The notes beneath the pieces are model-generated. The model searched no databases. It worked only from the letters and a program-made list of their open reading frames with translations, and was not told the origin of the DNA. 39,524 nucleotides of DNA from BS750m-G62 sp964577175. Lineage in GTDB: Bacteria > Planctomycetota > Phycisphaerae > FEN-1346. Location of the stretch: contig CAZNYC010000023.1 of assembly GCA_964577175.1 (NCBI GenBank), forward strand, positions 1 through 39,524, given 5' to 3'. Positions 32,028 through 39,524 of this stretch are shown in pieces. Positions within the stretch are counted from its first letter, which is position 1. Each line of letters opens with the position of its first letter. The translations under genes were made by a program, and so were the position numbers.

Positions 32028-33667
32028 GGGAGGGGTTTGCCCCTTGCGCGTTCGTCGGCCCCGCCGGTTCGGCTCGACGGCCGCCAGAGACCCTGGAGCA
32101 CTCTCCAGGCCAGCGCCTCGCCGCCGGCGCCGAGCCAGACGTCCCGGCCGAGGCGCCACCGGGCCAGGCGCCGCCGACAGTGATGCACCAGGCGTCCGGG
32201 GGCCCGCAGCGGCCCCGCCGGTCGCCGCTCCACGTTGAAGAACGAAACGATTCGCAGGAGGTGCGGAATGAGGGCCTTCCGCCCGTCGGCGTCGAGCCAC
32301 CCGTGGCCGGAGTAGTCGCCGAAGGACACGGCGCGGTCCGCCCAGGCCTCCAGCGTCTCCGGTTCCGGCGGCAGGCAGCCCGCGGCCCGCAGTTTCTCGT
32401 ACTCGGTCGACCCCGGGTACGGCCGGTACACCTGGTACGTGATCGAAGTGTAGGGAAACCGCTCCTTCAAATCCAGGATGTACTGGACCGTTTCGAGCAT
32501 CTCGGCGCGGGTCTCTTCGAGGGTGCCCACGATGAACGCGACGGCCAGCAGGACGCCGCTGTGGTGGCACAGCCGGGCCACCCGTTCGAGCATCTCGCGC
32601 GTGACGTGTTTGTGGTAGCGGGCGCGGAGACGGTCGGAGGCCGTCTCGAACCCGACGCCGAACCAGAGGCAGCTCCGCGTGATCCGCTTGAACCAGTCGT
32701 CGCGCATGTAGGCCTCGGAGAAGTAGTTGAGCCGCCCCTGGCCGGCCCATTGGAACTCCCAGCCGTGCCGCTCGATGGCGTCGAAGAGGGCGAAGGCGCG
32801 GTCGCGCTTCGCGAACAGGTTGTCGTCCTGGAACCAGATGACCTCGGCCCCGTGCCGCTCGACGGCCGCCTCGACCTGCCGGATGATCATCTCGGCCGGT
32901 TTCAGGCGGAACCGTTTGCGATGCCCCGGGGCGGAGTTGATGCAGAACGAGCAGCGGTACGGGCACCCTTCGCCGGTCGAGATCGGCAGGATGCGTTTCA
33001 TCCGGCCGTCGCGCGCCAGTTCGATGCCCGGCCGGACGATGTACTTCTCGAGGTCCACCAGGCCGTAGTCCTCTTCAACGCACGGCCGGGAGGATGCGGG
33101 GTCGATGGACTCGGTGAAGACCGTCTTGCCGTTCTCGGCGTACCCGATGCCGCGCACCTGGCGGCGCCACGTCTCCGGCGGCGCGCCGCCCGCGAGATGG
33201 CGGGCGAGATCGCGCGCGGTGTACTCGTTCCCCAGGACCACGTAGTCCACCAGGGCGTGCCGCAGCGCCACCTCCGGGTACAGTTCGATGAACGGCCCGT
33301 AAAAGCCGCGGTGGAAACTGCCCCAGACGATGGGGACGGCGGGGTCGGCGTCGCGGACGGCCCGCGCCACCTCGAGGCCCGACCGGAGTGAACTCGTCGT
33401 CACCGAGACGAGCGCCATTGCCGTCTCGTCGCCGGCGAGGAAGGCCCCGATGCGGTCGGGCCAGTCCGCGTCGACGAACGGATCGACCCAGCCCACCTCG
33501 AAGCCGTCGCGGCGGAGGAGGGTGCCGGCGGCCAGAAGGCCGAGGTTCAGGTTGACGGGCATTTGCCTGGGGGGCGGCGCCTCGCCCCACATCAGGTCCC
33601 GGGTATCCAGGAGCAGGACGCGGCGCGAGCCGGTGCCGTCCGCCGTCGGGTTGCCGTGCGATTCCAT
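32024..33667 (-). CDS. B12-binding-domain radical SAM protein
   Basis: This 547-residue protein has an N-terminal cobalamin-binding-like domain (RVLLLDTRDL, NLGLLAAGTLLRRDGFEV, LVSVTTSSLRSGLEVARAV, IVWGSFHRGFYG) and a radical SAM domain with CPYRCSFC (Cys235, Cys239, Cys242) in STGEGCPYRCSFCINSAPG. A His in the DxHxxG position typical of cobalamin binding is not seen, so the B12 role may be lost or different. EVIWFQDDNLF and GFETASDRLRARYHKHVT are standard for the Elp3/B12 radical SAM superfamily. Reactions in this family include methylations of unactivated carbons. GGGAG lies 9 bases upstream of the ATG at 33667. Its coupling to a glycosyltransferase suggests unusual sugar or lipid chemistry. 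Confidence 0.85.
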   Translation of the reverse strand: MESHGNPTADGTGSRRVLLLDTRDLMWGEAPPPRQMPVNLNLGLLAAGTLLRRDGFEVGWVDPFVDADWPDRIGAFLAGDETAMALVSVTTSSLRSGLEVARAVRDADPAVPIVWGSFHRGFYGPFIELYPEVALRHALVDYVVLGNEYTARDLARHLAGGAPPETWRRQVRGIGYAENGKTVFTESIDPASSRPCVEEDYGLVDLEKYIVRPGIELARDGRMKRILPISTGEGCPYRCSFCINSAPGHRKRFRLKPAEMIIRQVEAAVERHGAEVIWFQDDNLFAKRDRAFALFDAIERHGWEFQWAGQGRLNYFSEAYMRDDWFKRITRSCLWFGVGFETASDRLRARYHKHVTREMLERVARLCHHSGVLLAVAFIVGTLEETRAEMLETVQYILDLKERFPYTSITYQVYRPYPGSTEYEKLRAAGCLPPEPETLEAWADRAVSFGDYSGHGWLDADGRKALIPHLLRIVSFFNVERRPAGPLRAPGRLVHHCRRRLARWRLGRDVWLGAGGEALAWRVLQGLWRPSSRTGGADERARGKPLP

Positions 33668-33737
33668 CGTTCAGACTCCCTCGGACGCAGGGGTGGTCCG
33701 GGCGGCGGACGCGTTGGGGTCAGCGGGCCCGGAGGGT

Positions 33738-34337
33738 TCAGGCTTCTCCGGGGGCCGGGCCGCCGAGCGGACCGGGGGCGGCGTCGTCGGCCCGGCCGAC
33801 GACCTTGCACGGCGTGCCGAACGCCTTGCTCCCCGCCGGGATGTCATCGAGCACGAGGCTGCACGCCCCGACGATGCACCCGTCGCCGATCGTGACGCCC
33901 TTGGCCACCACCGTGTTGGGGCCGATGTAGCACCGCGAGCCGATGGTGGTGGGCAGGCGTTCGGGGTCGGCGTCGCCGCCCGTGACGGCCCATCGGATGG
34001 TGTTATGGGTATAAATTTGCACGCCGGCGGAGATGGAGCAGTGGGCCCCGATGGTCAGGCCGCCCGTGCCCTCCAGCAGCGTGAACGGGCCGATCCACGT
34101 GTGGGGCCCCACGCGGACGTCGCCGATGACGACGCTGCTGTCGTAGATGCTCGCCCCGTCGCCGAAGCCGAGGATGCGGGCCTTCTCCCAGCGGTCGACG
34201 ACGTAGTCGCCCAGGGGGAGGGTGCGCGGCCATCGGGCATGGAGCGCGGCCTGGGCCTCGCGCCACGCGTGGCGCAACCGCTCGAGGTGCTTGCGGGCCT
34301 CGGGATCGTCCGGCCAGGGTACGGCGTCGGCCGTCAT
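33738..34337 (-). CDS. Hexapeptide-repeat acyltransferase (WbbJ-like)
   Basis: This 199-residue protein has left-handed beta-helix repeats: SIYDSSVVIGDVRVGPHTWIGPF, then GLTIGAHCSISAGVQIYTHNT with catalytic-type His, and TTIGSRCYIGPNTVVAKGVTIGDGCIVGACSLV, ending GSKAFGTPCKVVGR. This is the acetyltransferase pattern of sugar O- and N-acetylases such as WbbJ. It should acetylate (or otherwise acylate) a sugar in the cytoplasm, perhaps the amino sugar made by the DegT enzyme in the same operon. It ends 70 bases before the radical SAM gene and starts 40 bases after the third amidotransferase. Confidence 0.9.
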   Translation of the reverse strand: MTADAVPWPDDPEARKHLERLRHAWREAQAALHARWPRTLPLGDYVVDRWEKARILGFGDGASIYDSSVVIGDVRVGPHTWIGPFTLLEGTGGLTIGAHCSISAGVQIYTHNTIRWAVTGGDADPERLPTTIGSRCYIGPNTVVAKGVTIGDGCIVGACSLVLDDIPAGSKAFGTPCKVVGRADDAAPGPLGGPAPGEA

Positions 34338-34377
34338 GGGTGTCCCCTTCGGTGTCCGGGGCGGCGGTCCGCCCGCT

Positions 34378-36252
34378 CTACAGGAACGTGGCCAGCCAGT
34401 GCTCGAAACTCAGGAGGCTCCAGATGAGGAGCCGGCGATTCCGGCGGCCTTCGAGGTGCTCGTCGACGAGGGCCTGGACGGCCTCGCGGTCCAGGTACTC
34501 GTACAGCCGGGCCCGGCCGTCGTAGAGTACGCGGCCGACGTAGTCGATGCTCTCGCCCTTGAACCAACTGGCGTCCGGGGCGCTGAACCCCTGCTTCACC
34601 CGCCCCGTGACGCGGGGGGGCACGAAGCGATTCATGGCCTTGCGCAGGAGGAGTTTGCCGTCGCTCGTCCGCTGGAAGTACCGCGCCGTCTTGTCCCCCG
34701 GCTGGTTCTCGTTGAGCCCGACGACCTCGGCCAGGTTCCCCAGTTTCAGGTGGGCCGGCACGCGCATCGCGAAGTCCACCAGGTCGTTGTCGAGGAACGG
34801 GACGCGCACCTCCAGCCCCTGGGCCGCCGACAGCTTGTCGTCCACGACCAGCAACCCGTGCAGGAACGTCTTGGCCTCGAAATAGAGCGAGTGGTTCACG
34901 TAGTCTTCCGGCCGGCGCAACCGGTCGGCGTGTGTCCGGAATACGTCGCGGAAGATGTCGCGGGTCCACACGTGCTCGACCTGGGGCCAGATGGGCTTGA
35001 ACACCCCGCGGAGGGACCGGTTCGGAATAAGCCGCTGCCAGAACCGGTAATACTTGTCGATGTAGTGCTCGAAGTCGTCGTTGACGACCGCGCGGTAATA
35101 CCGCCAGGGGTACCCGCCGAAGAGTTCGTCGCCGCCGGCGCCGGCCAGGCAGACCGTGACGAACTTGCGGGCGAGTTGGGCGGCGTAGAAGTTCGGGTAA
35201 CTCTGGCCGATGCGCGGTTCCTCGATGTGCCAGGCGAGGCGCGGCAGGATGCGTTCCATGTCGCCGGCCTTCAGCACCATCTCGTAATGCTCGGTCTGAA
35301 AGCAGTAGGACATGAGTTCGGCCTGCTCGCGTTCGTCGCACCCGCTCTCCAGGCCCGAGGCGGAGTGCAGGTCGAACCCGCACGTGAACGTCTTCATGTG
35401 GGGCAGGTGGGTGGCGGCGACGGCGGTGATGGACCCGGAATCCATCCCGCCGCTCAGGTACGCACCCACCTCCACGTCGCTCACCAGTTGCCGCGTCACC
35501 GCCTGCTCGAACAGGCGGGCGAGTTCCTCGACGTATTCCCGCTCGTCGGCGGGCTCGTCCGGCTCGCGGAAGTCGAAGTCCCAGTACCGCACCGGGTCGG
35601 GCACCCGGCCGTCGCCGGCGCGGACCGTCAGGTGCGTGCCGGCCGGCAGCATCCGGATCCCCGCGTACAGCGTCCGGTTCGTGAAGAGGTTCTGGAACGT
35701 GAAGTACTCGAGCAGGGCCTCGGGGTCGAGCGCGGCCGCGTGGGCCGGGTGGGCCAGGATCGCCTTCGCCTCCGACCCGAACAGGAAGACGTCGCCGTCG
35801 CGGGCCCAGTAGAGCGGCTTGATGCCGTAGCGGTCGCGGGCGAGGAAGAGCGCCTGCTCGGCGGCGTCCCAGACGGCGAAGGCGAACATGCCGTTCAGGC
35901 GATCAAGGGCCGCCTCGCCCCACTCGGCCCAGGCGTGGAGGAGCACCTCCGTGTCGCTGCGGGAGCGGAAGGCGTGGCCCAGGCCCTGGAGCTGCTTTCG
36001 CAATTCGCGAAAGTTGTAGATCTCACCGTTGTAGATGATGGTGAACCGGCCGTCGTCGGTGGCCATGGGCTGGTCGGCGGCGGCGGTGAGGTCGATGACC
36101 TTCAGGCGCCGGTGGCCGAGCCCGACCGGCCCGTCGGCCCAGGCGCCTTCGCCGTCGGGCCCGCGATGGGCGACGGACGCGACCATGGGCCCGAGCGCCT
36201 CGGCCCGGACGGGGGCGCCGTCCAGCCTCAGGATGCCGGCGATTCCGCACAT
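34378..36252 (-). CDS. asnB: Asparagine-synthetase-like glutamine amidotransferase, copy 3
   Basis: This 624-residue protein begins MCGIAGILRL, with AHRGPDGEGAW, IYNGEIYNFRE and RSDTEVLLHAW in the glutaminase domain. The PP-loop is SGGMDSG at residues 267-273, with Gly in place of the usual second Ser of SGGxDSS. LAGAGGDELFGGYPWRYYRA, DDKLSAAQGLEVRVPFLDN and KQGFSAPDASWFKG complete the synthetase pattern. Copies 1 and 2 keep SGGxDSS. The gene starts 4 bases after the methyltransferase stop, with GGAAGG about 11 bases upstream. In this operon, amidation of a sugar or other carboxylate is more likely than asparagine supply. Confidence 0.92.
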   Translation of the reverse strand: MCGIAGILRLDGAPVRAEALGPMVASVAHRGPDGEGAWADGPVGLGHRRLKVIDLTAAADQPMATDDGRFTIIYNGEIYNFRELRKQLQGLGHAFRSRSDTEVLLHAWAEWGEAALDRLNGMFAFAVWDAAEQALFLARDRYGIKPLYWARDGDVFLFGSEAKAILAHPAHAAALDPEALLEYFTFQNLFTNRTLYAGIRMLPAGTHLTVRAGDGRVPDPVRYWDFDFREPDEPADEREYVEELARLFEQAVTRQLVSDVEVGAYLSGGMDSGSITAVAATHLPHMKTFTCGFDLHSASGLESGCDEREQAELMSYCFQTEHYEMVLKAGDMERILPRLAWHIEEPRIGQSYPNFYAAQLARKFVTVCLAGAGGDELFGGYPWRYYRAVVNDDFEHYIDKYYRFWQRLIPNRSLRGVFKPIWPQVEHVWTRDIFRDVFRTHADRLRRPEDYVNHSLYFEAKTFLHGLLVVDDKLSAAQGLEVRVPFLDNDLVDFAMRVPAHLKLGNLAEVVGLNENQPGDKTARYFQRTSDGKLLLRKAMNRFVPPRVTGRVKQGFSAPDASWFKGESIDYVGRVLYDGRARLYEYLDREAVQALVDEHLEGRRNRRLLIWSLLSFEHWLATFL

Positions 36253-36256
36253 CGGT

Positions 36257-37204
36257 TCACGCCTTCCGCGCCACGACCGTGATGCCGGCCGGCTCGGCGG
36301 CGAGCCGCTCGATCGCCAGGCCCGCCTGCTCGCAGAACGTCCGGACCTCCTCCGGCGTGTGCCGGTGGCAGTTGAGCGGCCGGAACCAGTCGAAGTTCAC
36401 GTGCGTCATCTCCTCCAGCGTGAAGTCCGGCCGGTAGAACGTCTTCACCACGTAGTAGTAGAACAGCCGCTGGACGTCGTACCGCCCCTTCGGGATGCCG
36501 AGGAGGGGGACGTCCTCGGGCACTTCGACCTCGGCGCCCAGTTCCCCGAGGGCGATGCCGAGGCGCGTGAGCGGCTCCAGGGCCTTCCACGCCTCCTCGT
36601 CCGAGAGGTCCCGCAGGCGCTCTCGCACGAAGTCGTCGGTGAACTCGCGGACGGGGCCTTTCCGGGCATACACGTAAAAGAGGAACCGCCCGCCCGGCAC
36701 CAGTTTGCGGGCCAGGTACGCCACGGCCTTCTCCACGCTGTCGGTGTGGTGGAGGACGCCCTCGGAGAAGACGAGGTCGACGGACCCGTCCGGGACGGGC
36801 AGGTCCATGAGGTCGCCCTGGAGGAACTCGCCGGGGATGCCCGCCTCGCGGAACCGCTCGCGGGCCACGTCGACGGCGTCGGAGATGTCCACGCCCAGAT
36901 AATCGTGGTCCCGCAGTCGCTCGCCGAAGAGGAGCAGGGCCGAGTACCCGGACCCGCACCCGGCGTCGAGGAGGACCAGGGGGCCGACCGCGAGCCACGC
37001 GTCGAGGCGGGACGGGTCGCCCTCGCAGTACCGATCGAGCATCCACTGCCGAGAGTGCGCCTGCACGCGGGGCGAATCGTACGTCTCCCGCCGACGCCAC
37101 TTGTAGGCGAACGTGTCGCTGGTCTGCTGCTGCGCCGCCGACGTGCCGCGGCGCACCGACGCCGTCGCCGACGCGTCCAATCCGAGCCGTTCGGTCGCCG
37201 ACAT
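36257..37204 (-). CDS. Class I SAM-dependent methyltransferase, copy 1
   Basis: This 315-residue protein has the SAM loop LVLLDAGCGSGYSALLLF (about residues 76-93), YLGVDISDAVDVARERF, then SVDLVFSEGVLHHTDSVEKAVAYLARKLVPGGRFLFYVY-type text, a Methyltransf_11 fold. A long C-terminal part follows with YYYVVKTFYRPDFTLEEMTH and FDWFRPLNCHRHTPEEV, as in methyltransferases of glycan or natural-product loci. The ATG at 37204 has GAGAGG 7 bases upstream and starts 20 bases after the aminotransferase stop. It lies 4 bases ahead of the third amidotransferase gene, and the two may act on the same intermediate. Confidence 0.87.
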   Translation of the reverse strand: MSATERLGLDASATASVRRGTSAAQQQTSDTFAYKWRRRETYDSPRVQAHSRQWMLDRYCEGDPSRLDAWLAVGPLVLLDAGCGSGYSALLLFGERLRDHDYLGVDISDAVDVARERFREAGIPGEFLQGDLMDLPVPDGSVDLVFSEGVLHHTDSVEKAVAYLARKLVPGGRFLFYVYARKGPVREFTDDFVRERLRDLSDEEAWKALEPLTRLGIALGELGAEVEVPEDVPLLGIPKGRYDVQRLFYYYVVKTFYRPDFTLEEMTHVNFDWFRPLNCHRHTPEEVRTFCEQAGLAIERLAAEPAGITVVARKA

Positions 37205-37224
37205 GCGCGCCTCTCGTTCCGCGG

Positions 37225-38367
37225 TTACAGGGACGTGATGGCATCGACGACGGTATCGAGATCCGCGTCGTCCATGCAGTTATGCAGGGGAATGGCCATG
37301 CTCAGCCGGTCGGCCTCGCGGGCCAGGGGGCAGTCGTCCGGTTTCCATCCGAACCGCTCGCGATAGTAGTCGAGCATATGGACGGCGTGGGTGCCCGGCC
37401 GGGTGCTGATGCCCTTCTGCTGGAGCGCCTCCATGATGGCGTTCCGCGGCGCCGGGGCGCGCGCCTCGTCCACCATGCACACGTACGCCTGGTACGTGTG
37501 CTCGCAGCCTGCCGCCGCGCGCGGCGGCCGGAGCCACGGGACGGAGGCCAGGGCCTCGTCGTACCGGGCGGCGAGGCGTCGGCGTTCGGCGAGCAGGCGG
37601 TCGAGTTTCCCCATCTGCACGAGGCCCACCGCGCCCTGAAGGTCCGTCATCCGGAAGTTGAACCCCGGCAGATGGAACTCCGGCAGGACGTACGGTTTCG
37701 GCCCGTGGTGCCGCTGCTCCTCCGGCACCGAGGCGCCGTGGTTGCGGAGGGAATCGATGCACCCGGCCAGGGCGTCGTCGTCGGTGGTCACCATCCCGCC
37801 CTCGCCGGTCGAGATGACCTTGCGGGGATGGAAGGAGAAGGCGGCGGCCCGTCCGAGCCCGCCGGCGGGCCGGCCCTTGTACGTGGCGCCCACGGCGCAG
37901 GCGGCGTCCTCGACGATCGGCACGCCCGGGGCGGCGTCGGCGATCGCGTCTACGTCGGCACACAGGCCGAACAGGTGGATCGGCACGATCGCCCGTGTCC
38001 GTGGCGTCACGCGCGCCGCCACCCGGGCGGGGTCGGCGTTGAACGTCTCCGGGTCGGTGTCCACGAACACCGGCGTGGCCCCGCAGTGGACCACGACGTT
38101 GGCGGTGGCGACCCACGTGAGCGACGGCACGATGACCTCGTCGCCGGGGCCGACCTCCAGGGCCGCCAGGATCAGTCGCAGCCCCGTCGTGCAACTGGTG
38201 GTGGCGATGGCGTGGCGGACCCGGTGCCGGCGGGCGAAGGCGTCCTGGAAGGCGGCGACCTTGGGCCCCTGGGTGATCCAGCCGCTCTCGAGTGGTTCGC
38301 GGAGGGCCTGCCATTCCTCCTCGCCGGTGGCCGGCCGGGCGATGGGGATGTGCCGGGGCTCACGCAT
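37225..38367 (-). CDS. DegT/DnrJ/EryC1/StrS-family sugar aminotransferase
   Basis: This 380-residue PLP enzyme belongs to the fold-type I sugar aminotransferase family. Motifs are TTSCTTGLRLILAALEVGPGD, PSLTWVATANVV, VEDAACAVGATYKG with Asp154, and SFHPRKVISTGEGGMV with the PLP-binding Lys183, then FNFRMTDLQGAVGLVQM. It should add an amino group to a keto sugar nucleotide (4-amino or 3-amino sugar). The ATG at 38367 overlaps the upstream epimerase gene by 8 bases, so I prefer it to an upstream in-frame start at 38409 with non-conserved residues. Together with the epimerase it probably supplies the amino sugar of the polymer. Confidence 0.95.
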   Translation of the reverse strand: MREPRHIPIARPATGEEEWQALREPLESGWITQGPKVAAFQDAFARRHRVRHAIATTSCTTGLRLILAALEVGPGDEVIVPSLTWVATANVVVHCGATPVFVDTDPETFNADPARVAARVTPRTRAIVPIHLFGLCADVDAIADAAPGVPIVEDAACAVGATYKGRPAGGLGRAAAFSFHPRKVISTGEGGMVTTDDDALAGCIDSLRNHGASVPEEQRHHGPKPYVLPEFHLPGFNFRMTDLQGAVGLVQMGKLDRLLAERRRLAARYDEALASVPWLRPPRAAAGCEHTYQAYVCMVDEARAPAPRNAIMEALQQKGISTRPGTHAVHMLDYYRERFGWKPDDCPLAREADRLSMAIPLHNCMDDADLDTVVDAITSL

Positions 38368-39376
38368 CGGTGACGCCCGCTTCCTGCCGGCGGCGTGCGA
38401 CCTCCTCAATGTGCCCCCGCCGCCACGTGATGAGCCGCTCCAGGCCGTCGCGCAGCGGCACCTGGGCCCGGAACCCCAACTCGGCCTTCGCTTTTTCGGG
38501 GCACCCGACGCGGTTCTTGACGAACGTCGTGCCGCCAGGGTCGTATTGGATTTCCAGGTCCGACCCGCTCAGTTCCAGCAGCAGGTCCGCCAGTTCCTTG
38601 ATGGTGGTCTTGCGGCCGGTGCCGACGTTGTAGAACGTGTCGGTGGTGTCGGCCTTCATGGCGAGGACGTTGGCCCGTCCGCAGTCGCCCACGTAGACGA
38701 AGTCGTACGCCTGCGACCCGTCGCCGTAGACGATGGGCGGCTGCCCGCGGTCCAGCCGGTCGAGGATCTTCATGATGACCGGCACGTAGGCGCCCCGGTA
38801 ATCCTGCCGCGGACCGTACACGTTCATGTACCGCAGGCCCACGTAATCGAACCGGCGGTCGGTGTCCTTGAACCGGTGATGGAGGGCCCGGGCCATGTGC
38901 TCGCCGGCGATCTTGGTCGCGCCGTAGAAGTTCGTGTTGTTGTACGGGTGGTCCTCGGTCATGGGTTCGGTGACCGCGTCGCCGTAGACGGAGGCCGAGG
39001 AGGAGTAGACGAGCCGCTCGACGCCGCTCGCGATGCAGGCCTCCAGCACGTTGAACGTGCCGGCGATGTTTACCTCGAACGCCGACCGCGGGAACTCGTA
39101 GCAGTGCAGCAGCCACATGGCGGCAAAGTGGAACACGCCGTCCATGCCGTCCATGGCGGCCCGGAGGATGTCGCGGTGCATGAGTTCGCCGCCCAGGGGG
39201 AAGACCTCGACCCGCGGGTCGCACAGCGCCTTGGCCAGGTTCTCCCGCGTGCCGCGCGAAAAGTTGTCGTAAATGCGGACCTGGGCCACGTCTTCCTCCA
39301 GCAGCGCATCGACCGTGTGGGACCCGATCAATCCGGCCCCGCCGATGACCAGAAACCGCTTGCCGGTAACGTCCAT
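38360..39376 (-). CDS. NAD-dependent epimerase/dehydratase (extended SDR), copy 1; first gene of the minus-strand locus
   Basis: This 338-residue protein has the SDR dinucleotide loop FLVIGGAGLIGSHTVDALL, YSSSASVYGDAV, and NFYGATKIAGEHMARAL with catalytic Tyr151 and Lys155, then RYMNVYGPRQDYRGAYVPVI and YDFVYVGDCGRANVLAM, all typical of UDP-glucose 4-epimerase-like enzymes. It probably converts one nucleotide sugar to another. GGGAGG lies about 12 bases upstream of the ATG (39376). It directly follows the strong promoter at 39415-39443 and overlaps the DegT gene by 8 bases. Confidence 0.92.
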   Translation of the reverse strand: MDVTGKRFLVIGGAGLIGSHTVDALLEEDVAQVRIYDNFSRGTRENLAKALCDPRVEVFPLGGELMHRDILRAAMDGMDGVFHFAAMWLLHCYEFPRSAFEVNIAGTFNVLEACIASGVERLVYSSSASVYGDAVTEPMTEDHPYNNTNFYGATKIAGEHMARALHHRFKDTDRRFDYVGLRYMNVYGPRQDYRGAYVPVIMKILDRLDRGQPPIVYGDGSQAYDFVYVGDCGRANVLAMKADTTDTFYNVGTGRKTTIKELADLLLELSGSDLEIQYDPGGTTFVKNRVGCPEKAKAELGFRAQVPLRDGLERLITWRRGHIEEVARRRQEAGVTDA

Positions 39377-39414
39377 GGGCGATGCTTCCCTCCCTGTTTG
39401 ATGTGGAAAGCGGC

Positions 39415-39443
39415 ATTATAGGCAGGCCCGGCGGGGGCCTCAA
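39415..39443 (-). promoter_or_regulatory. Strong sigma70-like promoter of the minus-strand glycan locus
   Basis: On the minus strand, TTGAGG (39443-39438), a 17-base spacer and a perfect TATAAT (39420-39415). It predicts a start near 39408 and a leader of about 30 bases. It is the best promoter in the window and probably drives at least the genes from 39376 to 26953. Confidence 0.7.
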
Positions 39444-39463
39444 TGCAATTCCTTTGAAGGCAG

Positions 39464-39524
39464 TCCAAGGTTCAAAGTCCAAAGTCCAAAGTCCAAAGTT
39501 CAAAGTCCAAAGTCCAAAGTCCAA
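39464..39524. repeat. Heptanucleotide tandem repeat (TCCAAAG)n
   Basis: From 39471 to the window end are 7.7 units of TCCAAAG or TTCAAAG. The order of variants is T, C, C, C, T, C, C, C at the second base, so a 28-base higher-order period is also visible. It continues past the right edge. It lies upstream of the promoter of the minus-strand locus. Confidence 0.85.

Noticed and set aside
38406..39524. Minus-strand open frame entering through the heptanucleotide array
   Set aside because: It is out of frame with the clear epimerase gene and starts with a low-complexity peptide from the repeat.

Overview
This is a GC-rich, gene-dense scaffold fragment, most likely from a metagenome-assembled planctomycete, probably Phycisphaerae-like and at least partly anaerobic. 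The supporting signs are a PEP-CTERM sorting signal, SASA-family esterases with planctomycete-style signal peptides, a WPQWRGP-type PQQ-like propeller protein, a class I hybrid-cluster protein, a flavodiiron protein, and an exopolysaccharide locus with asparagine-synthetase-like amidotransferases. The taxonomic call is inference; there is no rRNA or other phylogenetic marker in the window.

Layout. From 1 to 16.4 kb is an accessory and catabolic half: a secreted zinc metallopeptidase (minus), a PEP-CTERM surface protein cut by an assembly gap (minus), a XylR-type regulator (plus), two secreted SASA carbohydrate esterases (plus), a secreted PQQ-like beta-propeller protein (plus), a zinc-ribbon HD phosphohydrolase, hcp and fprA (plus; an NO/O2/hydroxylamine stress group), and a secreted glycosidase-like five-bladed propeller protein (minus). 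A tRNA-Ser(GGA) gene with its own promoter lies at 16.6 kb. Spacers in this half are long and full of short palindromic and direct repeats. Four 100-N gaps fall here, and three of them end exactly on repeated 55-mers, which is an assembly signature.

From 17.1 to 39.4 kb is a surface glycopolymer locus. Two plus-strand genes (an asnB-type amidotransferase and a DUF354 glycosyltransferase-like protein) converge on fifteen minus-strand genes. The minus-strand genes read away from a good sigma70-like promoter at 39415-39443: SDR epimerase, DegT aminotransferase, methyltransferase, asnB-type amidotransferase, hexapeptide acyltransferase, B12-binding radical SAM protein, glycosyltransferase, methyltransferase, Wzx-like flippase, multi-span membrane protein, SPASM radical SAM protein, asnB-type amidotransferase, glycosyltransferase, then (after a 337-base spacer with its own promoter candidate) a second SDR epimerase and a glycosyltransferase. 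Many junctions overlap by 4 to 20 bases, so most of this block should be translated as coupled operons.

Taken together the locus probably makes, decorates (amination, acylation, methylation, amidation) and exports a repeat-unit polysaccharide, while the first half degrades acetylated glycans and handles nitrosative or oxidative stress. The most unusual points are three separate amidotransferases plus two radical SAM enzymes in one glycan locus, a pair of inverted 52-base palindrome-ended elements bracketing the HD gene, a 208-base inverted-repeat element between the two esterases, a 37-base duplication of the 3' end of fprA around a hairpin insert, and a membrane-protein gene whose best start appears to be AUC.
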